Shown here piece by piece: positions 43,923 through 52,153 of a stretch of 64,000 nt of DNA. The stretch's first letter is position 1; every line of letters begins with the position of its first letter. The position numbers and the translations under genes are program-made. The notes below the pieces were generated by a model that was not told the origin of the DNA, ran no database searches, and saw nothing but the letters and a program-made list of their open reading frames with translations. Origin of the DNA: an uncultured Clostridium sp. (GTDB lineage Bacteria; Bacillota; Clostridia; Christensenellales; CAG-138); contig UQNF01000001.1 of the NCBI GenBank assembly GCA_900542285.1, positions 80,257 to 144,256 of the forward strand, read 5' to 3'.

Positions 43923-43951
43923 ATTATAACACAAATGCGGAGGAATGCCAA
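43923..43951 (-). promoter_or_regulatory. tdk promoter embedded in the upstream terminator
   Basis: Minus-strand TTGGCA (43946-43951), exactly 17 bases, perfect TATAAT (43923-43928). The -35 lies in the loop of the terminator hairpin and the spacer covers its distal arm. Confidence 0.7.
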
Positions 43952-43966
43952 GCCTCCTCCGCATTT
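43933..43966 (-). terminator. Terminator of the nucleoside importer operon
   Basis: An 11-bp perfect GC-rich stem (43933-43943 with 43956-43966) followed on the minus strand by a T-rich tract, 27 bases beyond the last importer gene. Confidence 0.75.
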
Positions 43967-43993
43967 TCGTCAAAAAAGCCTTAAAATCGTTGA

Positions 43994-44959
43994 TTATCTG
44001 CTTCCCTTATCGTAAGGAATGCCCTCAGCCTTGGGTGCACGGGATTTTGCGGACGTGAACGCAAGAACTATCATCGTAGCGACATAGGGCAGGATGTTGT
44101 AAACAACCTTTGGAATGTTCAGATCATTCAGGAACGGTATCAGCATTATCGAATTCGCAAGCTGTCTCAGGAATGCGAAGAACAGAGCGGCAAAGAATAT
44201 CCTTAGCGGCTTCCACTGACCGAAAATCATGACCGCAAGAGCGAGGAAGCCGAAGCCTGCAACTCCGGTATGACCGTTGCAGTTGCCATTCATGACGCCT
44301 ACAGCGTATGCAAAGCCTCCGAGACCGCCAAGCACGCCGGAAATGGTGACGCCTGCATATCTCATCCTATATACATTGATACCTACGGAATCCGCAGCCT
44401 GAGGATGTTCACCGCAGGCACGAAGCCTAAGTCCGAACCTGGTCTTGTACAGAACGATCTGGGCAATTACAAGTATCACTATGCCGATATAGACCGTCAG
44501 GTATGTCTTTTGGAAGAACAGTTCACCTATCACCGGGATCTTTCCCAGTACGGGTATGCTCTGAATGTAGAAATTGGTTGAAGTGGTGATGCCGTCGCTC
44601 ATGAAGAACATCTTGCTGATGAGGAGCACCATTGCCGGAATAAGAAGGTTCATCGCGGTACCCACGATAGTCTGGTCAGCCTTCATATTGACTGCGGCGA
44701 ACGCAAGTGCCAACGAATAGATCGCTCCGGCAATAGCGGCAACGAGCAGAGCTATCAGCAGGATTACCTGTGCATTCATGCCTGTCGGCCCCAGGTAGTA
44801 GGTGATAAGGCAGCCGAAGAATGCGCCAAAGAGCATGATACCTTCGAGTGCGAGGTTGATAACGCCGCTGCGCTCAGCAAACATGCCGCCCAGCGCAGTC
44901 AGGAGCAGCGGTATTGCGACCGGAAGAGTGTTTTGAACAAGGAAATATACAACGTCCAT
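43994..44959 (-). CDS. ABC transporter permease, BMP-type nucleoside importer (second permease)
   Basis: A 321-residue inner-membrane protein with about eight to ten helices of the BPD_transp_2 family. It opens with LVQNTLPVAIPLLLTALGGMFAERSG and contains the EAA-like loop GEHPQAADSVGINVYRMRY. It forms the channel with the permease encoded just upstream. The order lipoprotein, ATPase, permease, permease matches B. subtilis nupNOPQ, which imports guanosine and other nucleosides. It is the last gene of the operon. Confidence 0.88.
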   Translation of the reverse strand: MDVVYFLVQNTLPVAIPLLLTALGGMFAERSGVINLALEGIMLFGAFFGCLITYYLGPTGMNAQVILLIALLVAAIAGAIYSLALAFAAVNMKADQTIVGTAMNLLIPAMVLLISKMFFMSDGITTSTNFYIQSIPVLGKIPVIGELFFQKTYLTVYIGIVILVIAQIVLYKTRFGLRLRACGEHPQAADSVGINVYRMRYAGVTISGVLGGLGGFAYAVGVMNGNCNGHTGVAGFGFLALAVMIFGQWKPLRIFFAALFFAFLRQLANSIMLIPFLNDLNIPKVVYNILPYVATMIVLAFTSAKSRAPKAEGIPYDKGSR

Positions 44960-46125
44960 TATTCATTTCCCTCCTTTATTACGCTCTCGAGTATTGTTTC
45001 GTTATCAGCGCTCGGACCGGGTACTTCGGGGATCACGGACGCCGGAGACGGGGTTTTTCCTCCCCTTTTCCTGCGCCGCTTTCCGGCTACAAATTCACGC
45101 ACGACCATAGCGAATGCTGAGAAATAGATGATAAACGCAAGCATTACATCGATTATCTCGGGCTTGTATGCAACCGCAGCCGTACCGCCCCTCTGAATGA
45201 AGGATACGAAGATAGCCGAGAATACTATACCTATCGGGTGAGAACAGCCAAGCAATGCGACCGCTATGCCGTTAAATCCCTCGTTTCTTATTACATTAAT
45301 GGGCTCATACGTTACGCTCGAACCTTCCACCATCGAAGGCGCAAGGATGTACAGTGCTCCGCCCAGCCCGGCAAGCGCGCCTGCTATCATCATGGTAAGA
45401 ATGATGTTGCGCTTGCTGTTCATGCCTGCATACTTTGCAGCGTCCTTGTTGAAGCCGGTTGCGCGAAGCTCGTAGCCGAAGGTCGTCTTCATAAGAACTA
45501 TGAACAGGATCACTGCCAGCACTATTGCAATGATGGTACCGATATTAAGGTTGGTATTGCCGGGAGACAGCGAAGGAAGCTGAGCTGTCTTGGGAAGGTA
45601 CTGTGTCCTCGCTTTGACAGCGATGTACATTGTGGAGTTGTTGCTGATTATGTAGTCCACCACATACATGCCGATGTAGTTGAACATGATGGAGGTTATG
45701 ACCTCGTTGATATTCAATAATGCCTTGAATATGCCGGGTATGGCGCCCCACAGCGCACCGCCGACTATTGCCGCAAGACAAGCCACTATCCAGCTCCATG
45801 GTGCCGGCATAGGAACCAGGAAAGAAATGATAAGAGCAAAGAAAATGCCCATGGTGAACTGTCCTGATGCGCCAATGTTGAACAGGCCCATGCGGTAGGA
45901 GAAGCCAACGGAAAGACCTGTCATGATGATGGGGGTCGCATAGTAGAGAACATCGCTCATCTTTGAGAAACCCCTCGTCAGCACGGTCGCAAATCCGTTG
46001 AATGCGTTGGCAGGCGATGCCGCCAGCATTACTATAAAACCGAAGATGAGACCTATAGCTATTGCAACGAGCGATGGAACTATGCTCAGCAGAAAGGGCT
46101 TGATTTTTTTGGTCCAAAGGTTCAT
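44959..46125 (-). CDS. ABC transporter permease, BMP-type nucleoside importer (first permease)
   Basis: A 388-residue BPD_transp_2 permease with a cytoplasmic start (MNLWTKKIKPFLLSIVPSL), about nine helices, the conserved YRMGLFNIGASGQFTMG segment and the cytoplasmic loop ATGFNKDAAKYAGMNSKRN that contacts the ATPase. The C-terminus carries an extra charged tail of about 35 residues. It overlaps the ATPase gene by ATGA and touches the next permease gene by one base. Confidence 0.9.
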   Translation of the reverse strand: MNLWTKKIKPFLLSIVPSLVAIAIGLIFGFIVMLAASPANAFNGFATVLTRGFSKMSDVLYYATPIIMTGLSVGFSYRMGLFNIGASGQFTMGIFFALIISFLVPMPAPWSWIVACLAAIVGGALWGAIPGIFKALLNINEVITSIMFNYIGMYVVDYIISNNSTMYIAVKARTQYLPKTAQLPSLSPGNTNLNIGTIIAIVLAVILFIVLMKTTFGYELRATGFNKDAAKYAGMNSKRNIILTMMIAGALAGLGGALYILAPSMVEGSSVTYEPINVIRNEGFNGIAVALLGCSHPIGIVFSAIFVSFIQRGGTAAVAYKPEIIDVMLAFIIYFSAFAMVVREFVAGKRRRKRGGKTPSPASVIPEVPGPSADNETILESVIKEGNE

Positions 46126-47669
46126 GCTTCAGCCTCCTGTCTTATTTTGTCACGCTTGCTTCCTGCCATGTAAAGACCTACCTCCTTGACATCGGTGGTC
46201 GCAGGATCGAGTTCGCCAACGATTTCTCCGCCGTGCATGACAAGGATCCTGTCAGCCAGATTCATTACCTCATCAAGCTCGAACGATACAAGAAGTACCG
46301 CCTTTCCCTCATCGCGTTCACGGACAATGCATTTGTGAATGTACTCTATCGCTCCAACGTCAAGGCCCCTGGTGGGCTGGACGGCAACGAGAAGATCATG
46401 CTCTCTGTCCATCTCTCTCGCGACGATGGCCTTCTGCTGGTTTCCTCCGGACATGCTGCGCGCGATGGACGCCGAACCTTCTCCACTTCTAACATCAAAC
46501 TTCTGAATAAGCTCGTCCGAGTACTCAAGTATCTGCCTGCTGCGTATAAAGCCTCCCCTTTCGAATTCGGGCTGCCAATAGCGCTGAAGTACCATGTTGT
46601 TTGCAAGAGTAAAATCGAGTACCAAGCCGTGCTTATGCCTGTCCTCCGGAATATGGCTCATGCCAAGCTTGCTGCGCTTTCTGATCGGAGCGCGTGTAAT
46701 ATCGCATCCGGAAAGCTTTATGCTCCCGGCGCTCGGCTTTTCAAGTCCGGTAATTGCCGAAACAAGCTCCGATTGGCCGTTGCCGTCAATACCGGCGATA
46801 CAAACGATCTCGCCTGCATGAACATCGAATGAAACGCCGTTTACTGCGCTCTTACCCTTATGCACCTTTGATGGGACCGAAACTCCACGCAGCTTCAGGA
46901 CTGTGTCGCCGACATGCGCTTCACCCTTATCGACCTTGAGCTGTACATCTCTGCCGACCATCATTCGGCTGAGCTCCTCCGGCGAAGTATCCTTAACATC
47001 GACCGTACCAACGCATTTGCCCTTTCTGAGAACAGTACAGCGGTCAGCCACCTGCATTATCTCGTTCAGCTTGTGCGAAATAAACAGGATGGATTTTCCT
47101 TCTCTGGCGAATGAACGAATGATCTCCATAAGCTCCGCTATCTCCTGCGGAGTAAGAACAGCAGTAGGTTCATCAAAGATCAGAACCTCGTTATCGCGAT
47201 AGAGCATCTTTAGGATCTCGGTGCGCTGCTGCATACCGACCGAAATATCCTCGATATAGGCATCAGGATCGATATGAAGTCCGTATCTTTCGCTGAGCTC
47301 CATCACCTTTTCCCTTGCTTCATCTATTCTGAGGAAACCGCACTTATTTGGCTCAACGCCCAGAATAATGTTCTGCAATACCGTAAAGCACTCAACCAGC
47401 TTAAAGTGCTGATGTACCATACCTATCCCGAGCGCAGTTGCGTCGTTCGGATCGTGAATGGTAACCGGCTGCCCGTTCATTCGGATCTCACCCTTTTCGG
47501 GGTTGTACAATCCGAACAGCACGCTCATAAGCGTACTCTTGCCGGCTCCGTTCTCACCCAGAAGTGCATGGATCTCGCCCTTGCGGAGGGTCAGGGTAAT
47601 GTCGTCATTTGCGACGATACCCGGAAATTCTTTTGTGATGTGGAGCATTTCTATGATATTGTTTTCCAC
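46122..47669 (-). CDS. ABC transporter ATP-binding protein with two ABC domains (nucleoside importer)
   Basis: A 515-residue double ATPase of the sugar/nucleoside importer type. The first domain has Walker A GENGAGKST, signature SVGMQQRTEI and Walker B VLIFDEPTAVLT. The second has a degenerate Walker A (GIDGNGQSE) and the signature SGGNQQKAIVAREM followed by VAVQPTRGLDVGA. This asymmetry is usual for RbsA/NupO-like proteins. The start is taken at GTG 47669 with an AAGG site; a longer frame is open upstream. Confidence 0.92.
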   Translation of the reverse strand: MENNIIEMLHITKEFPGIVANDDITLTLRKGEIHALLGENGAGKSTLMSVLFGLYNPEKGEIRMNGQPVTIHDPNDATALGIGMVHQHFKLVECFTVLQNIILGVEPNKCGFLRIDEAREKVMELSERYGLHIDPDAYIEDISVGMQQRTEILKMLYRDNEVLIFDEPTAVLTPQEIAELMEIIRSFAREGKSILFISHKLNEIMQVADRCTVLRKGKCVGTVDVKDTSPEELSRMMVGRDVQLKVDKGEAHVGDTVLKLRGVSVPSKVHKGKSAVNGVSFDVHAGEIVCIAGIDGNGQSELVSAITGLEKPSAGSIKLSGCDITRAPIRKRSKLGMSHIPEDRHKHGLVLDFTLANNMVLQRYWQPEFERGGFIRSRQILEYSDELIQKFDVRSGEGSASIARSMSGGNQQKAIVAREMDREHDLLVAVQPTRGLDVGAIEYIHKCIVRERDEGKAVLLVSFELDEVMNLADRILVMHGGEIVGELDPATTDVKEVGLYMAGSKRDKIRQEAEA

Positions 47670-47696
47670 GCCGCACCTTCCTTTTCTGCATAAATG

Positions 47697-47870
47697 CATT
47701 TATTAGCTGATAACACGATGCCCATGTGATCAGCTAATAAATGCTGCAAAGGGTTCTAATTAAACTAAAAGCTTTCGCAAGCGAAAGCAAACCATGGCAG
47801 CATATACCGGGGGTGAGCTCCATTTCTCATATAGATAACAGCTTTGGGGAAGGGTTGCCCCTTCCCCTTA
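47697..47870. other. Intergenic region with three strong inverted repeats between importer lipoprotein and ATPase genes
   Basis: A 15-bp perfect repeat (47697-47711 with 47729-47743), an 8-bp perfect one (47771-47778 with 47781-47788) and a G/C-rich 9-bp one (47846-47854 with about 47859-47867) lie downstream of the lipoprotein gene. They may act as a partial terminator or as an RNA stabiliser, allowing more lipoprotein than ATPase. Confidence 0.65.
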
Positions 47871-47896
47871 TTTCCGCAAAAGCGGACAAAATTCAA

Positions 47897-49030
47897 TTAC
47901 TGAACACACTCAACCGAGGTGATGGTGAGGTTAAGTCCGGTGGTGAGCTCTTCTGCGGTTGCATAACCGTCAGCATTGGCAACGGTGATGGTCCTGATGG
48001 GAGCAATCTCGCCGTTTGCAAGCTTTGCAAAGAGAGTGTCATAAGCTGCCTTGTCAAAGGTGTTGAACCTGTCGAATGCATTGCCGTTTGCATCGCCGAT
48101 AACGGTGGTGGGCAGGCCTACGCCGTCGTTGGAAGCGTTGAAGTAGGTGGTCTTTGCGCCGTACTTGTCGAAGTCATTGGTCTCATAGATGGACTTGAGA
48201 ACTGCCTGTACGGAAGGAGCAAGGCCCTTGGTCGCGGAGGTGATGACGGTCTCGCTGTCGTACCTCTGGTCAACGTCAACGCCGATTACCTTCTTGCCTG
48301 CCTCAGCAGCTGCTGCCATGACGGACTTGCCTACGCTGCCGCCGCATGCGAAGATAACTTCGATGCCGGACTGATACATAGCTGCTGCGGTTGCCTTGTT
48401 CTGGTCGGTCTCAGCGAAGTCACCGGTGTAATGATACTTAACGGTGATGTCGCCTGCTGCAAGGCCGAGCTCAGCGGCTGCTGCCTCGATGCCCTGGAGA
48501 TAGCCATAGCCGAATGCCTGAACTGCGGGAACTGCCATGCCGCCCATGAAGCCGAGCGCACGATAGCCGTCCTTGACTGCCGCATAGCCTGCGAGATAGC
48601 CGGACTGCTCCTCAGCATACATGATGGAAGCGGTGTTGGCCTTGGTCTCGTAGGTTGCATAGTCTGCAGTATGGGGAGTACCATCAAGAATGATGAACTT
48701 TACTTCGGGATACCTGGTCTGTGCTTCGAATACGGACGGTTCGAAGAGGAAACCGGGGCATACAACAACCTTAGCACCGGACTCTACTGCGAGGTCGATA
48801 GCTGCGAGGTATGCTTCATCGGTTGCATCTTCGGGCTTATAGTACTTATGGGAGATCTTGTTAGCTTCGGCATAAGCTACAACGCCTTCCCAAGCGCCCT
48901 GATTGAAGCTCTTGTCATCGATGTTGCCCTTATCGGTGATGAGGGCGATCTCATAGGTGCTGGTTCCGCATGCGAAAGCAAAGGGAACGAGCATGAGTGC
49001 TGCCAGCAGAACTGCGAGCAATTTTTTCAT
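47897..49030 (-). CDS. BMP family lipoprotein, nucleoside-binding protein of ABC importer
   Basis: A 377-residue substrate-binding lipoprotein. The signal peptide ends in the lipobox FAFAC (Cys about 21). The mature protein begins with EIALITDKGNIDDKSFNQGAWEGV, the hallmark of the BMP/Med/PnrA family, followed by VVCPGFLFEP and the GGMAVPAVQAFGYGYLQG region. PnrA-like proteins bind purine nucleosides. It is the first gene of the operon, with GGAGG before the ATG, and is expressed from an extended -10 promoter. Confidence 0.92.
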   Translation of the reverse strand: MKKLLAVLLAALMLVPFAFACGTSTYEIALITDKGNIDDKSFNQGAWEGVVAYAEANKISHKYYKPEDATDEAYLAAIDLAVESGAKVVVCPGFLFEPSVFEAQTRYPEVKFIILDGTPHTADYATYETKANTASIMYAEEQSGYLAGYAAVKDGYRALGFMGGMAVPAVQAFGYGYLQGIEAAAAELGLAAGDITVKYHYTGDFAETDQNKATAAAMYQSGIEVIFACGGSVGKSVMAAAAEAGKKVIGVDVDQRYDSETVITSATKGLAPSVQAVLKSIYETNDFDKYGAKTTYFNASNDGVGLPTTVIGDANGNAFDRFNTFDKAAYDTLFAKLANGEIAPIRTITVANADGYATAEELTTGLNLTITSVECVQ

Positions 49031-49082
49031 TTGTATTATCCTCCTGGTAATATTGTTGGATCATCTCCAACCATTCGCGGCT

Positions 49083-49111
49083 ATTATACCAAATAACGCG
49101 CCAAAATGGAA
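49083..49111 (-). promoter_or_regulatory. Promoter of the nucleoside importer operon
   Basis: Minus-strand perfect TATAAT (49083-49088) with an extended -10 TGG; the -35 at 17 bases is TTCCAT, weak. No purine riboswitch pattern was seen in the leader of about 45 bases. Confidence 0.55.
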
Positions 49112-49213
49112 GTCCTTTTTAATAATTTTGCCAACTATCGGCCATAATTCGTTATAATGCCGCTTTTTTGCTTCCCACGGCTGGATTTCTGAGGCAACGA
49201 ATCAAAAACTTTA

Positions 49214-49242
49214 TTGCAAAATTCGCTGTTTTCGCTTATAAT
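49214..49242 (+). promoter_or_regulatory. Promoter of the DUF5685/J-domain operon
   Basis: TTGCAA (49214-49219), 17 bases, TATAAT (49237-49242); a second TATAAT lies about 12 bases downstream. Confidence 0.6.
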
Positions 49243-49296
49243 CGAGTTATAATGTACGGTGGATCTGCACATTAATCTACTGACGGAGGCTCTTCA

Positions 49297-50154
49297 TTGT
49301 TCGGCTACGTTCGTCCCAATATTCCTGAGCTGCGCGTGCGTGATAAAGCGCGCTATGATTCGATATACTGCGGATTATGCCATCGTCTCGGCAAGGATTA
49401 CGGGATTGCCGCGCGTGCGTGTTTGAGCTATGACTGCACCTTTTTGGCACTCATCCTCTTCTCCGTCAGCGAAAATGAGACAAAAGCCGAACCAAGGCAT
49501 TGTCCGTTTAAGCCGCTGTCCCGAAAAAAAACCATGGTAGTCGAAGCTTCTCCGGCTATGGACTTTGCGGCTGCGGTCTGCGTGCTGCTTGCCAAGTATA
49601 AGCTTGATGACGATGCGGCTGATGGCAAGCGGCTGTACAAAGCGGCAGAACTCCCCCTGCACTCCGCAATAAAAAAGGCAGCGCGGCGCTATCCCGCTGT
49701 CAATGCGATAATCAGCTCCAATCTTAGAAAGCTTGCTTCCATTGAGGCAGAGAAGATACCTAATCCGGATATACCCGCAAACGCTTTCGGGCAACTGCTT
49801 TCAGAGCTTATTGACAAAGCTCCCGTCGATGAAAAAGCCAAAACCGTGCTCGCCGAAATTGGCTTCAATGTGGGACGATTCATCTATCTTGCGGACGCAT
49901 GGGACGATAGAGCAACGGACGCAAAGCATGGGCTGTACAATCCCTTTGTGCTCTCCGAAAGTAAGGAGTCGGATGCGGAGTTTCTGATGAATATCTCCAT
50001 AAATAACGCCATCGATGCATTGGATCTCCTTGAGATCAGGCACGACGGCGAACTCGTTTACAATATCATAACCGATGGACTGTTTGGAGCGATGGATATG
50101 ATTAAGTCCAAACGCACACCCAAACGAAAGGAAAAAATGCATGGATCCGTATAA
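49297..50154 (+). CDS. DUF5685 family protein
   Basis: A 285-residue soluble, mostly helical protein that begins FGYVRPNIPELRVRDK and has the Cys-containing YCGLCHRLG and SYDCTFLALIL segments typical of DUF5685. The function of this family is unknown; the CxxC suggests metal binding or redox. The start is a TTG at 49297 with GGAGG seven bases upstream. The gene overlaps the J-domain gene by 14 bases, so the two proteins are probably made together. Confidence 0.85.
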   Translation: MFGYVRPNIPELRVRDKARYDSIYCGLCHRLGKDYGIAARACLSYDCTFLALILFSVSENETKAEPRHCPFKPLSRKKTMVVEASPAMDFAAAVCVLLAKYKLDDDAADGKRLYKAAELPLHSAIKKAARRYPAVNAIISSNLRKLASIEAEKIPNPDIPANAFGQLLSELIDKAPVDEKAKTVLAEIGFNVGRFIYLADAWDDRATDAKHGLYNPFVLSESKESDAEFLMNISINNAIDALDLLEIRHDGELVYNIITDGLFGAMDMIKSKRTPKRKEKMHGSV

Positions 50155-50842
50155 AGTTCTTGGCGTAAGTGAAACCGCCTCCGATGAGGAGGTTCGTTCC
50201 GCGTACCTGAAGCTTGTAAAGCAATATCACCCGGATAAATATGTTAACAACCCGCTTGCCGACCTTGCGACCGAGAAGCTCAAGGAGATAAACGAAGCAT
50301 ATGATACCATAACCGCCCAGCGTGCAGGCAGGAAGTCTGGAAGCGGCTCCGGAAGCAGCTATGGGAACAGTTCCAGAAGAAATTCGGGCTATGGTTCGTC
50401 ATCATATTCCGGCTATGGCTCATCATCGTATTCCGGCGGCGGTCAGTCCGGGTACGGGAACAGTACTTATTCCGGCCAGTATGCTTCCGAGTTCAGCAAA
50501 GTCAGGAGCTATTTGAACGCGAACGATCTGAAGTCGGCTTCGCGCCTGCTTGACAGCATTTCCGCACACAACGCCGAATGGAACTACCTTTATGGGCTTG
50601 TTTACTTCCGCAGTAATAATTTTTCATATGCGCGCACCTGCTTTGAAGCTGCCGTCAGCATGGATCCGAACAACGCCGAATACCGTCAGGCGTATGAGAC
50701 CCTTGTGAACCGCAGCAATCGCTCATATCGTTCCGAACAAAGCACACGAAGCTCGTCCGACGGCTGCGATACCGCCTGCAATATCTGCTCCACGCTCTGG
50801 TGCATGAACGCCTGCTGCAACTGCTCCGGCGGCGGCTGCTAA
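50141..50842 (+). CDS. J-domain (DnaJ-like) protein with Ser/Gly/Tyr linker, TPR-like region and Cys-rich tail
   Basis: The 233-residue protein has an N-terminal J domain (about 2-62, with the essential HPD in KQYHPDKY at about 29-36), which stimulates a DnaK ATPase. A repetitive linker (about 65-115) consists of GYGSSSYS-type units. A TPR-like helical pair (about 118-185) follows, and the last 25 residues are strikingly Cys-rich (CDTACNIC, then CMNACCNC). It is not a full DnaJ: the zinc-finger and substrate domains are absent. Confidence 0.9.
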   Translation: MDPYKVLGVSETASDEEVRSAYLKLVKQYHPDKYVNNPLADLATEKLKEINEAYDTITAQRAGRKSGSGSGSSYGNSSRRNSGYGSSSYSGYGSSSYSGGGQSGYGNSTYSGQYASEFSKVRSYLNANDLKSASRLLDSISAHNAEWNYLYGLVYFRSNNFSYARTCFEAAVSMDPNNAEYRQAYETLVNRSNRSYRSEQSTRSSSDGCDTACNICSTLWCMNACCNCSGGGC

Positions 50843-50856
50843 TCCGGAGGCGTCCA

Positions 50857-51408
50857 ATGAGAAGCGTTTCTCCGGCTGTAAAGCTTGCGCTCGCCGCAAT
50901 GAGCACTGCGCTGAGCGTATTGTGTATGTATGTTGCTTCATTGACGAACATTTCGCGCGTCGCGATGCTGTTCCTTGCTTCGCTCATGGTTTGGATACCG
51001 CTCAGGGAAAAGGGCGGAGTGCTCTACGGCTTCCTATGCTACATTGCCACGGCAGCGCTGTCGTTTCTTCTTATTCCAAACAAGCTGTATTGCTGCTGCT
51101 ATCTGATGCTGTTCGGGCTCTTCGGCTTTATTCAGCTTGCGTTCGATTCGCTGACCCGAAATCGTGTGCTTTCCTTTATATTAAAGCTTCTGTGCTGCAG
51201 CCTCCTTTGTATGCTCATGCTATGGGCAGGAAGTCAGTTATTTGACCTTGATATCACCCTGATGGAGAAGATGTCCGAGTTTGGCATCCCACTTTGGGCG
51301 TTTATACTCATCGTTGAGGCCGCACTCTCACTGGCCATACTTCTATACGGCTTCTGTACGCGTGTATTCGATAATAATCTAAGAAAAAAGCTTGTAAAGC
51401 GAGATTGA
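50857..51408 (+). CDS. Integral membrane protein, ECF-type S component-like or unknown
   Basis: A 183-residue protein with five to six hydrophobic helices over most of its length, starting MRSVSPAVKLALAAMSTALSV, a type of start common in small membrane proteins including substrate-binding (S) components. No diagnostic motif was found. The ATG at 50857 has GGAGG, 15 bases after the J-domain stop, so it is the third gene of the operon. Confidence 0.7.
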   Translation: MRSVSPAVKLALAAMSTALSVLCMYVASLTNISRVAMLFLASLMVWIPLREKGGVLYGFLCYIATAALSFLLIPNKLYCCCYLMLFGLFGFIQLAFDSLTRNRVLSFILKLLCCSLLCMLMLWAGSQLFDLDITLMEKMSEFGIPLWAFILIVEAALSLAILLYGFCTRVFDNNLRKKLVKRD

Positions 51409-51421
51409 CCTGTTATGTCTT

Positions 51422-51451
51422 CAGGGGTTTGTCATACAGCCCCTGTTTTTT
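51422..51451 (+). terminator. Terminator of the DUF5685/J-domain operon
   Basis: Stem CAGGGG (51422-51427) with CCCCTG (51440-51445), followed by a T6 run. Confidence 0.85.
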
Positions 51452-51454
51452 ATG

Positions 51455-52114
51455 CTAAGGTTCAAACGGTTTCAATATAACAACGCTGCCGGAAATGAGC
51501 GTATCAGATGTGACGGTCAGCTCATCACCTGCGATCCACTTAATGCTCCATTTTCCATTCCTCTGCTTCATTCCCTCAGCAAAAGGCTCCAACGGACACA
51601 GTTCAAAGCTCAGTTTCGGGTTTTTATAGTGCATCGGAATCACCATTTCAGGCTCAAGCATATCAACAAGCTCCCTTGCCTGAAGATCGTCGATCGTGTA
51701 GATTGCACCTATCGGCACGAGCAGAATATCTATCCTTCCAAGGCTTTTAATCACCTCTATTGGTGGAATCTCCCCAAGATCTCCGCAATGAAGAATACGC
51801 ATTCCGTCCATTTCATAGACGAACATTATGTTCTCGCCGCGAACTGCGCCCTTGAAGGGATCGTGAAAGGTCTTGACGCCCTCTATCCCAACGCCTCCAA
51901 TATCAAACTTCTCCGCCGTTCTTATCAGACAGGTGCTGCCCGAAACGGCGTTTATGTAATTGTGGTCGCTGTGATCATGGCTTACCGTGACGGCGTTCGC
52001 ACTGATTTTCGGAAGTTCATGCATCGTTTGCGGCGAAAAAGGATCCGTCAGAATGCTCACGCCGTTTGAATCGGTCAGCAGAAAGCAGGAATGACCGTAC
52101 CATTTAATTTTCAT
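51455..52114 (-). CDS. MBL-fold metal-dependent hydrolase (UPF0173-like)
   Basis: A 219-residue metallo-beta-lactamase fold protein. It starts MKIKWYGHSCFLL with the conserved His, has the metal motif VSHDHSDHNY (HxHxDH type), HCGDLGE and the later His in VIPMHYKNP. It is an intracellular hydrolase of the YtkL/UPF0173 group, whose natural substrate is unknown. GGAGG precedes the ATG, and the gene ends next to a terminator shared from the opposite operon. Confidence 0.88.
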   Translation of the reverse strand: MKIKWYGHSCFLLTDSNGVSILTDPFSPQTMHELPKISANAVTVSHDHSDHNYINAVSGSTCLIRTAEKFDIGGVGIEGVKTFHDPFKGAVRGENIMFVYEMDGMRILHCGDLGEIPPIEVIKSLGRIDILLVPIGAIYTIDDLQARELVDMLEPEMVIPMHYKNPKLSFELCPLEPFAEGMKQRNGKWSIKWIAGDELTVTSDTLISGSVVILKPFEP

Positions 52115-52153
52115 TTATATTTCCTCCCCCAAAAAGTTTCATAAGTATAAATA

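Noticed and set aside
47741..49096. A 451-codon plus-strand open frame opposite the BMP lipoprotein gene
   Set aside because: The minus-strand frame encodes a clear BMP family protein; the antisense frame is rich in Cys and Val from complementing Ala and Thr codons.
49031..49100. Purine riboswitch before the nucleoside importer
   Set aside because: The leader is only about 45 bases long and lacks the three-way junction sequences of purine riboswitches.
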